From Holophagales bacterium (lineage in GTDB: Bacteria > Acidobacteriota > Thermoanaerobaculia > UBA5066), in assembly GCA_016719485.1 (NCBI GenBank), contig JADJZB010000030.1, positions 97,501 to 161,500 on the forward strand: DNA of 64,000 nt, read 5' to 3'. This document shows, piece by piece, positions 40,671 to 50,295 of the stretch (its first letter is position 1; each line of letters begins with the position of its first letter). The notes below the pieces were generated by a model, which saw nothing but the letters and a program-made list of their open reading frames with translations, was not told the DNA's origin and did no database searches. A program made the position numbers and the translations under genes.

Positions 40671-43379
40671 GCGCGTTGAGACGTCTCCTCCAGGCCGTGG
40701 CCCTCCTGGCCGCGATCCTCTTCGCCGCGGCTCCGGCCACGCCCGCACCCCTTCCACCCGGCGGGCTCCACCCCCTTTCCTACATTTCGCCGGCCGACGG
40801 TGTCGAGCGGGTCTACGACCTGCGCATCCCCGCGACGTGGGACGGGACGAGCCTCCTTCCGGCGATCCTGCTCCTCCACGGGCGCGGCGGGACGAAGCAG
40901 CAGTTCCAGCGTCCCGAGCACTACGCCGAGGCCGACGCGCGCGGCGCCGTCCTCGTCTTCTGGGAGGGGCGCCGCATCCCGGCGCTGGGCGGGTTCCCGT
41001 CGGCGTACTACGTGGACGGCGCCAACGGCGTCCCGGACGAGACGGACATCCTCGCCTGCCTCGACAGCGCGATGACGTGGGCGCCGATCGACCCCGACCG
41101 CGTCGCCCTCGCGGGGTTCTCACAGGGAGGGCGCGGGGCCCTGAACGTCGGCCTCCTGAACCCGACGCGCTTCGCCGCGCTCGTCGACGCCGCCGGCCCG
41201 ACGGACGCGTTCCAGGGACAGCTCTGGTCCCCCTCGTTCCCCGGACTACGCCTCGGCGGCCGGGGGTCCGGCCTCGGCGGGCGGCGGCGTGCTCGCGCAC
41301 TGGTTCGAGCTGTCGCCGCGCTTTCTCCTCCCGAACGCGAGGAACCTCTTCGTCGCCGTCCTCCACGGCCAGGCGGACGACAACGTTCCCGACGCACCCG
41401 GCTTCTTCCCGTACCGCAACGGGCACCACGTCAGCGTGACGCCGGGATTCACCGACGCGCGCGGGCCTCGCCCGACGCTCTCCGAGCTCCGCGCGGACGA
41501 CCCCGCGGGCTACGCCTTCACCACCTGGTTCCCCGCCGACGTCGGTCACGAGCAGCTGCGCCTCGTTCCGCCCGGAGTCCTCTTCGACGCGGCTCTCGGG
41601 AAGGTGCGCCCCTCGCACCCCGAGCGCGTCGTCGGCGTCTCGTTCGGCTCGCGGGAGAGGACGTTCCACTGGGCGCGCCTCGCGCGGACGGCCCCCCCCG
41701 ACGGTACGCGGGCGCTCCTCGACGCGCGCGCCGACACCGCGGGGAACCGCGCCGATCTCGCGTTCGAGGGATCGGTCCGGATCCGTCTCGACCTCCCCGG
41801 CGCCCGCCTCGACGCGACCCGGCTGGTCTCGCTGCACCTCGCCGGCGCGGGGCGGCTCGACCTCGCGCTCGCCGGACCCTTCGCCCCCGCGATCGTCGCG
41901 ACGCTCGACGGAATGCCGCTCGCGTTCGATCGGACGGCGGAGGGGGTGCTGCTGCCGGGCCTCGTTCCGCGGCCGGCCGGCTCGCTCCTCGTCGTCTCGC
42001 CCGCGCCCGCCGGGCCGGTCGCCGAGCGCGACCTGCTCGTCCCGGCGCTGGTCCGAGCGGACGGAGCGAACGGGGCGAGGTACGAGACGGTCCTCACCGT
42101 CGGGAACCTCGCCCGGAGCCCGCTCCACCTCGAAGCGCTCCTCCTCGACGGCGTCTCCACGCCGTTCGCGCTCGAGGTTCCCGCCGGCTCGAGCCGGGCG
42201 TTCGCTTCGGACGCTCTCCTGGTCACGGCCGCTGCCGGGCCCGTCGCCTCGCCGCTCCGCCTGAGGGTCGTCTCCGGCGACGCCGGGGCCGTCGCGGCGT
42301 CCGCGCGGGTCTTCAACACGACGGCGCAGGGAACCTACGGGCTCTCGTTCCCGGTCCTCCCCGCGGGCGAGAGCGTCCTCGGAGTGGGCGAGGAGGCCCA
42401 CCTCTTCGGCCCGGTCGATTCCCGGTTCGAGCGGATGAACGTCTCGCTCTTCGCGCCGCTGGGGGCGGCGGCGGCCGAAGTCACCGTCCTCGACGGTTCG
42501 GGCTCCGTGCGCCGGTCCTCGCGCGTCGACCTCACCCACCTCCGCCGGGCCCAGCTCGACGACGTTCTCGGCCGAAGCGACGCACCGGGGGCCTCGGTCC
42601 GGGTCACCGTCCTGGCCGGCCGCGTGCAGGTCTACGGCACCGCCGTTTCCAACTTCTCGACGAACGACCCCTGGCGCGTTCCCGCCCTCCCCCTCGGCGG
42701 CGCCGCCTCCGCGTGGACCGTTCCGGCCGTCGCCTCGTCCGAGGGACGGAACGGGGCTTTCTTCCGCAGCGATCTCTTCCTCTTCTCCACCGCCGATTCG
42801 ATTCTCGACGCGACGCTTCTCCCGCGCGACGGGTCGCCCCCGGAAACGGTCCGCCTGGGACTCGGGGCCGGGGAGACCCGGATCGTCCCCGACCTCCTCG
42901 CGACTCTCTTCCCGTCGAAGGCCCCCGGGGCCGGTGCCCTCCTCCTGTCGTCGACCGGCGGTCTCCTCCCCCTCGCCGTGACGCGCAGCGAACCGGATAC
43001 CGGCTGGTCGTCGCAGGACCTCCCCTGCGTTCCGCGAGGCGCCGGGGCGGTTCCGGGACGCCCCGTCGCCTTCGCGGGGGTCGACGAGTCCCCAGCGGCC
43101 CGCTCGAACCTCGTCCTCGTCGCGCCGGAAACGGCTTCGAGAGTCCGCCTCGTCCTGTACGCGCGGGACGGCATCCGGGGAGAGCACTTCGTCGACGTGG
43201 ACGCCGGGCGCGTCGTTCAGCTCGATTCGTTCCCCGCGCTCTTCCCCGGCGGCCCCGTCGAGGGGGCGACGCTGCTCGTCCTCCCCGAGGGCGGTCCGAT
43301 CGTCGCGTCGGTGGCGCGGATCGACAACGCGTCGAACGACCCCGCGGGGCTCGCCCCGCTGCGGGTCGACGCTCCCTGA
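40667..43379 (+). CDS. Secreted alpha/beta-hydrolase with large C-terminal region, frameshifted
   Basis: From GTG 40667 the frame encodes a signal peptide (LLQAVALLAAILFAAAPATPA) and a PHB-depolymerase/LpqC-like esterase. It has LLLHGRGGTKQQF and the nucleophile GFSQGG. At about 41239-41243 (CCCC) the family-like sequence switches by +1 into the frame ending at TGA 43377-43379. That frame encodes DYASAAGG, FVAVLHGQADDNVP (Asp) and GHEQLRL (His). The catalytic triad is thus split unless the extra C is a sequencing error or slippage occurs. The remaining 550 or so residues are beta-rich Ala/Leu/Val repeats of unknown role, probably cell-surface. Confidence 0.75.
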
Positions 43380-43382
43380 GCG

Positions 43383-44156
43383 TCAGCCCTCGCGCCTCTC
43401 CCTCTCCCGCTCCGATTCCTCCATCAGGAACGCGGCCCTGAGGAGGTAATACCAGGCGTGGAGGAGCGCGACGCCGACACCGGCGCGCCCGTCGAGGAAG
43501 CCCCGCTTCAGGATCCAGCTCCTGAGGAACTCCAGCGGCGGGCGGAAGAAGACGGGCAGGACGTGGCCCCGGGCGCCGCGGTCGAAGCGATCGAGGGCCG
43601 AGAGTCGCGCGTAGAGCGTGTTCTTTCGGACGGCGTCGGCGACGTCGCGGTATGGGAAATGGAGGATCGGGCCGGCGAGGTCACGTACCGCGCCGTCGAC
43701 CTCGATCCACTCGTGGACGCGCCCCCCCGCGGCCCTCAGGCCCCTGGAGCGAAGGCCGAGGCGGAGCTTGCGGTCGGGAGACCAGACCCCGTGGCGGATC
43801 GGCTGCCCTCCGACGTGCGAGAGGCGCGGCATCCGGAAACCCGCGGCGTCACCCGGCGTCTCGACCAACCGCCGAACGTCTTCGGCCAGGGCGGGCGACA
43901 CCCGCTCGTCGGCGTCGAGGACCAGGACCCAGTCGTGCGTCGCGAGCGCGAGGGCCCGGTTGCGCGAGGCGACGTATCCCTCCCACGGGATCGACTCGAC
44001 GCGGGCCCCTGCCGCCCTTGCGAGGTCCTGCGTGCCGTCGGTCGAGCCCGTATCGGCCACGAGGACCTCGTCGGCCCAGCCGACCGAGGCGAGGGAGGGC
44101 CCGAGCCGGTCGACCTCGTCCTTCACCATGAAGACGACGGAGACGGCAGGGCGCAT
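43383..44156 (-). CDS. GT2 family glycosyltransferase, WaaE/KdtX-like
   Basis: The 257-residue cytoplasmic GT-A enzyme has VVFMVKDEVDRL, VADTGSTDGTQDLA and LVLDADERVSP (the DXD-like metal site). The layout matches LPS-core beta-glucosyltransferases of the WaaE group. It is convergent with the esterase and divergent from the heptosyltransferase gene, with only nine bases between the two start codons. A shared role in LPS core assembly is likely. Confidence 0.87.
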   Translation of the reverse strand: MRPAVSVVFMVKDEVDRLGPSLASVGWADEVLVADTGSTDGTQDLARAAGARVESIPWEGYVASRNRALALATHDWVLVLDADERVSPALAEDVRRLVETPGDAAGFRMPRLSHVGGQPIRHGVWSPDRKLRLGLRSRGLRAAGGRVHEWIEVDGAVRDLAGPILHFPYRDVADAVRKNTLYARLSALDRFDRGARGHVLPVFFRPPLEFLRSWILKRGFLDGRAGVGVALLHAWYYLLRAAFLMEESERERERREG

Positions 44157-44165
44157 CCGTCGATT

Positions 44166-45194
44166 ATGCTGGACGGGGTGAGGATCCTCCTGCGCGCCAC
44201 GAACTGGGTCGGCGACGTCGTGATCTCGCTCCCCGCGCTGCGCGCCCTCAGGGCCCATCACCCCGGCGACCGGATCTGGGTTCTCGCGCGGCCGTGGGTC
44301 GCCGCCCTCTACCGGCTTCTCCCCGAGGTCGACGAGGTCCTCGTGGAGGAACCGAAAGGCCGCCACGCCGGCGCCGCCGGCCGCGCCGCCCTCGCCGCCG
44401 AGCTGCGCGGGAAGGGATTCGACCGCGCGATCCTCCTGCCCCGCAGCTTCGCGACCGCGTGGACGGCGTACCGGGCCGGCATCCCGGAACGGTGGGGGTA
44501 CCGGGGAGAGCTACGCTCTCCCTTCCTCACGCACCCCGTCCCGTTCTCGAGCCCTCCGGGAGAGCACGAGCTCTTCCGGCACCTGCGCCTCGTCGCCGCG
44601 ACGGGCGCTCCGGTGCCCGAGGTTCCCGACGCCACCTGGCCCGTCTCCGAGGACCTCCGGCGCATCGCCCGCGCGAAGCTGAAGGAGGCAGGCGTCCCGG
44701 CCGCCCCCTTCGCCGCCGCCCACGTCGCCTCCTTCGCCCACCAGGCCAAGCGCTGGCCCGGGGAGCGGTTCGCCTCGCTCTTCTCCCGTCTCGCGGCGGA
44801 GCGAAGCCTGCCCATCGTCCTTCTCGGCAGCGCCAGCGAGGCGCCGATGAATGCCCGCGTCGCCGCGCTCGCGTCCGGCGCGCGCGTCTTCGACCTCGCC
44901 GGGAAGACGTCCCTGCCCGAAGTGCTCGGCATCGTCGCCCTTGCCGAGCTCTTCGTCGGGAACGACTCGGGACTGGCGCACCTGGCCAACGCCGCCGGCA
45001 CGCCGACGACCGTCGTCTTCGGTCCCACGGACCCCGACGCGACGCGGCCCTGGGACGGCCCCCGCCCCGACGGCCGCCCCGTGCGCCTCGACGTCGTCCG
45101 GGAGCGCGTTCTCTGCGCCCCCTGCCGCTTCACCCGCTGCCCGCTCGACCACGCCTGCATGACCGGCATCCCCGTCGAGAACGTCCTCTGCTGA
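44166..45194 (+). CDS. waaF: Lipopolysaccharide heptosyltransferase II-like (GT9)
   Basis: The 342-residue GT-B enzyme adds heptose to the LPS inner core. VRILLRATNWVGDVVISLPALRAL at the start and VGNDSGLAHLANAAGTPTTVVFG near the C-terminus are the WaaF signatures. CAPCRFTRCPLDHACM at the end is also family-like. Starts are ATG 44166 or GTG 44178; the latter would give the more usual VRILLRATNW opening. It implies an outer membrane with a heptose-containing core. Confidence 0.9.
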   Translation: MLDGVRILLRATNWVGDVVISLPALRALRAHHPGDRIWVLARPWVAALYRLLPEVDEVLVEEPKGRHAGAAGRAALAAELRGKGFDRAILLPRSFATAWTAYRAGIPERWGYRGELRSPFLTHPVPFSSPPGEHELFRHLRLVAATGAPVPEVPDATWPVSEDLRRIARAKLKEAGVPAAPFAAAHVASFAHQAKRWPGERFASLFSRLAAERSLPIVLLGSASEAPMNARVAALASGARVFDLAGKTSLPEVLGIVALAELFVGNDSGLAHLANAAGTPTTVVFGPTDPDATRPWDGPRPDGRPVRLDVVRERVLCAPCRFTRCPLDHACMTGIPVENVLC

Positions 45195-45234
45195 GCCGGG
45201 CCCGGGACTTCCTCCGGCTCTCCGTTCGCCCGCG

Positions 45235-45588
45235 TCAGAGAGTCGGGAGGAGGGTCTTGACCTCGAGAGGCGGCAGGTCGGGCGGGTCTTCCGCCCACTC
45301 CCTGAGCTTCGCCCAGGGATAGAGGCCGTCGCTGTGGCCGTCCTTCCAGTAGATCTGGACCGCGTAGCCGCCGACCGGCGTCGTCGCGGCCACCTCGAAC
45401 GAGGCGGGGGTATAGGGCTTCTGCGGAGGCTTCGCGAGGCGGCCGAAGAGGTCGCGCTCGCCCGCGCAGCCGGCGCAGGGACAGAGGCGTCGAACGTCCC
45501 GGAGCTTCAGGTAGCTCTCGGAACCGTCCTTCCAGGAGAGGGCGAGCTCGTCGCCGATGACGAGGATCTGCGCGGGAGGCGGAACCAT
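45235..45588 (-). CDS. DUF971 (GBBH-like N-terminal) domain protein
   Basis: The 117-residue protein consists of one DUF971 domain: LALSWKDGSESYLKLRDVRRLCPCAGC, then VGGYAVQIYWKDGHSDGLYPW and LRE. The family corresponds to the N-terminal domain of gamma-butyrobetaine hydroxylase. Stand-alone bacterial copies are sometimes linked to FeS or MoCo genes. Function here unknown. Confidence 0.83.
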   Translation of the reverse strand: MVPPPAQILVIGDELALSWKDGSESYLKLRDVRRLCPCAGCAGERDLFGRLAKPPQKPYTPASFEVAATTPVGGYAVQIYWKDGHSDGLYPWAKLREWAEDPPDLPPLEVKTLLPTL

Positions 45589-45647
45589 TCGTTGATGGTA
45601 CCCCGCCTCCCGCGGACGAGCCGCCGGGGCCTGCCGCGAACGCGGCG

Positions 45648-47036
45648 CTACGGGAAGGTAAAGGTACAGGCCTGGATCTCGGCTCCCGGGGCGACGTCGA
45701 GGAGGCCGGCGCACTTGCTGCCCGAGGTGGCCTGCGCCGTGTAGGTGAAGCGGGCCGTGGCGGGGCTCCCGGTGCAGGTCGCCGCGTGCTTCACGAAGAG
45801 CGTGTAGGTGCCGGGCGGAAGGCGGTTGCCCTCGTAGATGACGCTCTCCGTCCGGTTCCCGACGGTGCAGCCCGCGGGGAGCTTCCGCCCGCCCGGCTGC
45901 GTCGCGACGTCGATCCCTCCGGGGCCCGCGATCCGCACGTCGAGGTCCGCGTCCCCCGACCAGCTCGCGAGGCCGGTCAGGTACTGCGGGGTCCCCTGCG
46001 GGTCGACCTTGACGCTCCCCACGTTCGCGTTCGTCACCGTCCCTCCCCGGTTGTCGGTGACCGTCAGGGCGACGGTGAAGGTGCCGGCAGACTGATAGGT
46101 GAAGTTCGCCGTCGCTCCCGTCGCCGTGCCGGCGCCGAAGTTCCACGAATAGGTGAGCGGGTCGCCGTCGGGGTCCGAGGCCGTCGCGGTCCCCGTCACC
46201 TGGAGCGGGGCGGAGCCGTAGAGAGGCGTGATACTGGCCGAGCCGATCGTCGGCACGCCATTGGGATCCTCGTTGCTGCTGTTCGCCGCGGCCACCGCGA
46301 CTCCCCCCGCCGCGACGGCTGCCCCGATACCGATGATCGCGCCCGTCGAGAGCCCGGTCGAGCCTGCCACGGCCGCGCCCGCCGCGGCGCCGGTCCCGGA
46401 AGACAGCGCGCTCGCGAGCGTCACGACGGTTCCCGTCACGAGAATGACCTTCGCGATGTCGTCCCTGTTGAATCCGGCCGGGACAGGGTTCTGCCCCGAC
46501 CGCGTCAGCCCGACGGTCAGTCCTTCCCGCGGGGCGGTCACGGTGACGACGGCGGTCACGGTCCGCTCGTCGCGGCAGACGCCACGGTCCGTGACGGGAG
46601 GGGCGTACTCCGGAGTCTTCTTGGGCAGACTCTGGCGGTCGAGGGCCTGGACGAAGTAGTCGATTCCGCGAATGCCGGGCATCGGGCGCGGCAGCTCGCC
46701 CATGAAATCGTCCTGGGCCCTCGGCTTCATCAGGACGTAGTAGAAGTCCTCCGTGCCGGCCGCCCGGAAGTAGACGAAGCCCTGGTCCATCTCGGCGACG
46801 GGCAGGACGCGGGCGTCGACGAGCGGACGCGCCTCCGTTGAAAGGCACTTCAGAGGGTCGTGCGCAATCGACAGGCGGGGACTCTCTCCGGGCGCGGCCT
46901 TCTTCACGACGGGGTCGGCCTGGGGTGCGGGCGCGGGCGCGGCGAAGGCCCCGGTGGCGAGCGTCGACGCGAGGAGGATCGCGCACGCCTGCCGGATGCC
47001 GGCGGGAACCTCGGGGAGCGGAACGAGCTTCTTCAC
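45648..47036 (-). CDS. Secreted PKD-domain protein
   Basis: Start at GTG 47036, with AGGAGG (47044-47049) seven bases upstream. The 462-residue protein has a signal peptide (ACAILLASTLATGAFA) and a unique N-domain. A 60-residue Ala/Gly/Thr-rich hydrophobic stretch lies near 200-255 (TGAAAGAAVAGSTGLSTGAI). A PKD domain follows (about 285-360; YSWNFGAGTATGATANFTYQSAGTF spans it), then a C-terminal beta domain with paired cysteines (CTVGNRTES, CTGSPATARF). The hydrophobic stretch could be a membrane or glycine-zipper segment. It probably acts at the cell surface. Confidence 0.75.
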   Translation of the reverse strand: MKKLVPLPEVPAGIRQACAILLASTLATGAFAAPAPAPQADPVVKKAAPGESPRLSIAHDPLKCLSTEARPLVDARVLPVAEMDQGFVYFRAAGTEDFYYVLMKPRAQDDFMGELPRPMPGIRGIDYFVQALDRQSLPKKTPEYAPPVTDRGVCRDERTVTAVVTVTAPREGLTVGLTRSGQNPVPAGFNRDDIAKVILVTGTVVTLASALSSGTGAAAGAAVAGSTGLSTGAIIGIGAAVAAGGVAVAAANSSNEDPNGVPTIGSASITPLYGSAPLQVTGTATASDPDGDPLTYSWNFGAGTATGATANFTYQSAGTFTVALTVTDNRGGTVTNANVGSVKVDPQGTPQYLTGLASWSGDADLDVRIAGPGGIDVATQPGGRKLPAGCTVGNRTESVIYEGNRLPPGTYTLFVKHAATCTGSPATARFTYTAQATSGSKCAGLLDVAPGAEIQACTFTFP

Positions 47037-47193
47037 GAGCGGTCCTCCTCGGTTCGGACGGTGACGGTCCTTCGGGCGCCCCCACGACAAAGGAGACGGT
47101 CACCCGGCGGGCGCCTCCGGCACGAGAAACTTCGGCTTCTTGAAGACGACTATACCGCCGACGCGCCTCGCCGGTGCGACGGGGTGAGACGCG

Positions 47194-49029
47194 TCACTGG
47201 CAGGGGGTGATCTCGAGGGTCCGCGTCCACGAGTCCCCGGAGGCGTCCGTGACCCGGATCGTCTTCACGTACGGGACCCTCAGAGGGCCCTGGAAGACCC
47301 AGATCGGCTCCTTCTTGCCGACCCTCACCTTGGCGGGAACGGGGGGCGAGGTGACCGGCCGGAAGCTCGTGATGCTCATCGGCGCGGTTTCCTCGACGCC
47401 GTCGAGCGAGACGTCGCGCTCGGCCTCGTTGGCGAAGTAGGCTTCGATCTGCACCGTCTCGCCCGCCACGGGCCTCCGCGGCGACACCTCGAACTCGATC
47501 TGGAAGAGCCCGGCGTCGGGCTTGGCCGCGCGGGACTGCGTCCCGCTCGAGACGTCGAAGCCGGGCGCGAAGCCCTTCGTCTTACCCTGGGCGAAGCTCG
47601 TCGAGCTCATCTGGACGCAGAGCGCGTCCCCCGCGGGAGCCGCCGTCGGCTGGGGGCGGGCGTCGGCGATCCGGATCTCGCCGCGCACCGTCGGCCTCGG
47701 CGGCGGGAGCTTGACGACGAGAGGCTTCGTCGGCTCCGGTGCCGCGGTGGGGGGCGCGGCCTCCGGGGTCGGGACGGGCGTCGCCTCGGGTGCCGGCGTC
47801 GGGGGCGGCAGGACGGGGACGGCCGTCGGCACGGCCGTGGGGAGGGGGGCCGGGGTGGGCGCGGGACGGCTCCCGAAGCCGGGAACCAGGCCACTCTTGT
47901 ACAGGAGCGTCCCTCCGAAGGCGACGACGAAGAGGCCGACGGCGGCGATCGCGATCGGGAGGACGGGCGAGCTGGGAGGAGCCGGCGGCCGCGCCGGTCG
48001 CCGCGCGGCGGAAGCCGGGGCAGGGGCCGCGGGGACCGGCGTCGGCGGAGCCGGTGGCGGAACCGGGATCTGGGCGGTCGCCTTCGTCGGCTCGGTGGGC
48101 GGCATCGAGATGCCGTGTGCGTCCGCGTGGGCCCGCTCGAAGGCGCCGCGGACGTCGGCGGTGCCGAGCGCGACCGTCCCGTCGTCCATCGAGATCTCGC
48201 CCGCGAATCCGGCGCCGAGTGCCGCGGCCTGCTTCAGCAGCGCGTCGCGGAACTCCGCCATCGTCTGGAAGCGCGCTTCGGCCTTCTTGTTGAGCGCCTT
48301 CAGGACGAGGCCGCGCGTGACGAGCGAGATGCTCTTGTTCAGCTCGCGCGGGTCGGGCGGCTCCTGCCCCACCTGCATGAAGAGGACGGCGTGGCTCGAC
48401 TCCGCGACGAACGGAACGCGCCCCGTCAGCATCCGGAAGAGGACGACGCCGAGCGAGTAGATGTCGCTGCGGCGGTCGATCTTCTGCCCGGTCGCCTGTT
48501 CCGGGGACATGTAGTTCGGGGAGCCGACGAGGAACCCGGTCCGCGTCGTCCCCCCCTCGCGGTCGATGAGGTAGGCCAGGCCGAAGTCGGCGACCTTCAC
48601 TCGCCCGTCGGACGTCATCAGGACGTTCGCCGGCTTGACGTCGCGGTGGACGATCCCCTTCTCGTGCGCGAAGTGGAGGGCGTCGGCGATGTCGGCGACG
48701 ATCTTCAGGCAGCGCGACTCGGTGAGGACCGACTTCGTGATGAGGCCGTCGAGGCTCTCGCCGTCGACGTACTCCATCACGAGGTAGATGAGGTTCTCCT
48801 CCTCCTCGATGTCGTAGACCTGGGTGATGTTCGGGTGGTTCAGCCTCGCGACGGACTTCGCCTCCAGGCGGAAGCGCTTGACGCCGTCGGGGTCGCCGAT
48901 CAGGTCCGAGGAGAGGAGCTTGATCGCGACCGTGCGGTCGAGCGACGGCTGATGGGCGCGATACACGACGCCCATGCCCCCCCGGCCGAGCTCGGCCTCG
49001 ATGAGATACTTTCCGAGCTGCTTCCTCAT
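47194..49029 (-). CDS. PknB-type membrane Ser/Thr protein kinase
   Basis: The 611-residue protein has a complete kinase domain (about 8-270): GRGGMGVVYRA, the ATP-anchoring Lys in VAIKLL, HRDVKPANVL, VADFGLAYL and SPNYMSPEQATG. A Pro/Ala-rich juxtamembrane follows, one transmembrane helix (IAIAAVGLFVVAFGGTLLY, about 352-370), a long Pro/Thr-rich stalk, and an external beta domain (about 455-611). It is a receptor-type kinase; the outer ligand is unknown. It diverges from the permease gene with nine bases between start codons. Confidence 0.93.
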   Translation of the reverse strand: MRKQLGKYLIEAELGRGGMGVVYRAHQPSLDRTVAIKLLSSDLIGDPDGVKRFRLEAKSVARLNHPNITQVYDIEEEENLIYLVMEYVDGESLDGLITKSVLTESRCLKIVADIADALHFAHEKGIVHRDVKPANVLMTSDGRVKVADFGLAYLIDREGGTTRTGFLVGSPNYMSPEQATGQKIDRRSDIYSLGVVLFRMLTGRVPFVAESSHAVLFMQVGQEPPDPRELNKSISLVTRGLVLKALNKKAEARFQTMAEFRDALLKQAAALGAGFAGEISMDDGTVALGTADVRGAFERAHADAHGISMPPTEPTKATAQIPVPPPAPPTPVPAAPAPASAARRPARPPAPPSSPVLPIAIAAVGLFVVAFGGTLLYKSGLVPGFGSRPAPTPAPLPTAVPTAVPVLPPPTPAPEATPVPTPEAAPPTAAPEPTKPLVVKLPPPRPTVRGEIRIADARPQPTAAPAGDALCVQMSSTSFAQGKTKGFAPGFDVSSGTQSRAAKPDAGLFQIEFEVSPRRPVAGETVQIEAYFANEAERDVSLDGVEETAPMSITSFRPVTSPPVPAKVRVGKKEPIWVFQGPLRVPYVKTIRVTDASGDSWTRTLEITPCQ

Positions 49030-49038
49030 TGCGCGACG

Positions 49039-50295
49039 ATGATTCCGATGGGCGAGTTTACGTCAGCCGCGGAGGCGACCCCGTCCCGGAAGGCGGCGGT
49101 CGCCGACGACGAGACCTGGACCCGGGCGGCGGAGGCCGCCGTCGAGGCGCTCCGGCTCGACCCGCAGAGGACGCGGGCGGGCCTCCTCTGCGTCGCGGCC
49201 GGGGCGGCGGTCGTCGTGGCTCTCGTCTCCATCGTCCAGGGGGGACGGCGCGAGCTCCTCCGCTCGGTGGAGGCCGCGGGCCCCTCGAACGTCTTCGTGA
49301 GAGCCGAGCGCGGGGCGCCGACCCCGCTCACGACGGCCGGCATCGAGGCCGCCCGCGTCCGGTTCCCGGGCCTCGCGGGAGCGTCCGGGGTCCGCGCCGT
49401 CCCGGCGGTCGTGAGGAGCGGAACGGTCGAGGTCCCGGCCACCGTCTACGGTGTCGAGCCGGAGGGGCTCGCGCTCTTCGGGCTGAAGGCGGAGAGGGGA
49501 CGGCTTCTCGGCGCGCACGACGGGCGTTCGCGCGCGCGCGTCGGCCTGCTCGGCGCCCGGCTCGCCGCCCAGCTCGCCCGCCACGGCGACCCGCTCGGAA
49601 CGCGCCTCTCGGCCGGCGGCGAGACCTACGAGGTCGCGGGGATCCTCCGGGCCTCGGCCGCGGTCGCCGGCAGCGGCGGCGAGCTGGCGGGCGTCGACTG
49701 GGACTCGGGCCTCCTCGTCCCGCTCGGCGCCGAGCCGCGCGCCTCCGCCTCGCCGGCGGCCGACTACCCGGTCGACCTGCTCGCCCTCCGCTTCTCCGAC
49801 CCGGGCGAGGCGGCGCGGGCGGCCCGGCTCCTGGGTCCGCTCGTCCCGGCCGGCTCCGCCGTCACGACGCCGACGCAGGCCGTCGAGCAGTACCGCGCGG
49901 CGCACCGTTCGTTCGACCGCGTCGTCCTCCTCGTCTCGATCCTCACCGCCGCCTCCGCCGCGTTCGGCGTCACGAACCTCCTCCGCGCCTCGGTCCGGGC
50001 CCGCTCGCTCGAGATCGGCCTGCGTCGCGCCACCGGGGCGCGCCGCGAGGATGTGCGCCTCCAGTTCCTCGCCGAGGGGCTCTTCCTCGGTCTCGGCGGC
50101 GGTCTTCTCGGAATCCTCCTCGGCGCGCTCCTCTCCCTGACGCTCCTCTCGCGCGCCGGATGGACGCCGCACTTCGCGCCGGGCACGCTCCTCCTCCTCG
50201 CCGGCGGATCGGCCGCGTTCGGCATCGCCGCCGGCATCCGCCCCGCGAACGAGGCGGCCGCGCTCGACCCGGCCGCGACCCTGAGGCTCGAGTGA
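49039..50295 (+). CDS. MacB/FtsX-type ABC permease without ATPase domain
   Basis: The 418-residue protein has an N-terminal helix (LLCVAAGAAVVVALVSIVQGG), a MacB-type periplasmic domain and three C-terminal helices. RSLEIGLRRATGARREDVRLQFLAEG is the FtsX cytosolic coupling motif. MacB itself carries an N-terminal ATPase domain; here none is fused, and none is encoded alongside. A second in-frame ATG at 49048 is an alternative start. It is followed by TolC-like and HlyD-like genes, forming an exporter set. Confidence 0.85.
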   Translation: MIPMGEFTSAAEATPSRKAAVADDETWTRAAEAAVEALRLDPQRTRAGLLCVAAGAAVVVALVSIVQGGRRELLRSVEAAGPSNVFVRAERGAPTPLTTAGIEAARVRFPGLAGASGVRAVPAVVRSGTVEVPATVYGVEPEGLALFGLKAERGRLLGAHDGRSRARVGLLGARLAAQLARHGDPLGTRLSAGGETYEVAGILRASAAVAGSGGELAGVDWDSGLLVPLGAEPRASASPAADYPVDLLALRFSDPGEAARAARLLGPLVPAGSAVTTPTQAVEQYRAAHRSFDRVVLLVSILTAASAAFGVTNLLRASVRARSLEIGLRRATGARREDVRLQFLAEGLFLGLGGGLLGILLGALLSLTLLSRAGWTPHFAPGTLLLLAGGSAAFGIAAGIRPANEAAALDPAATLRLE

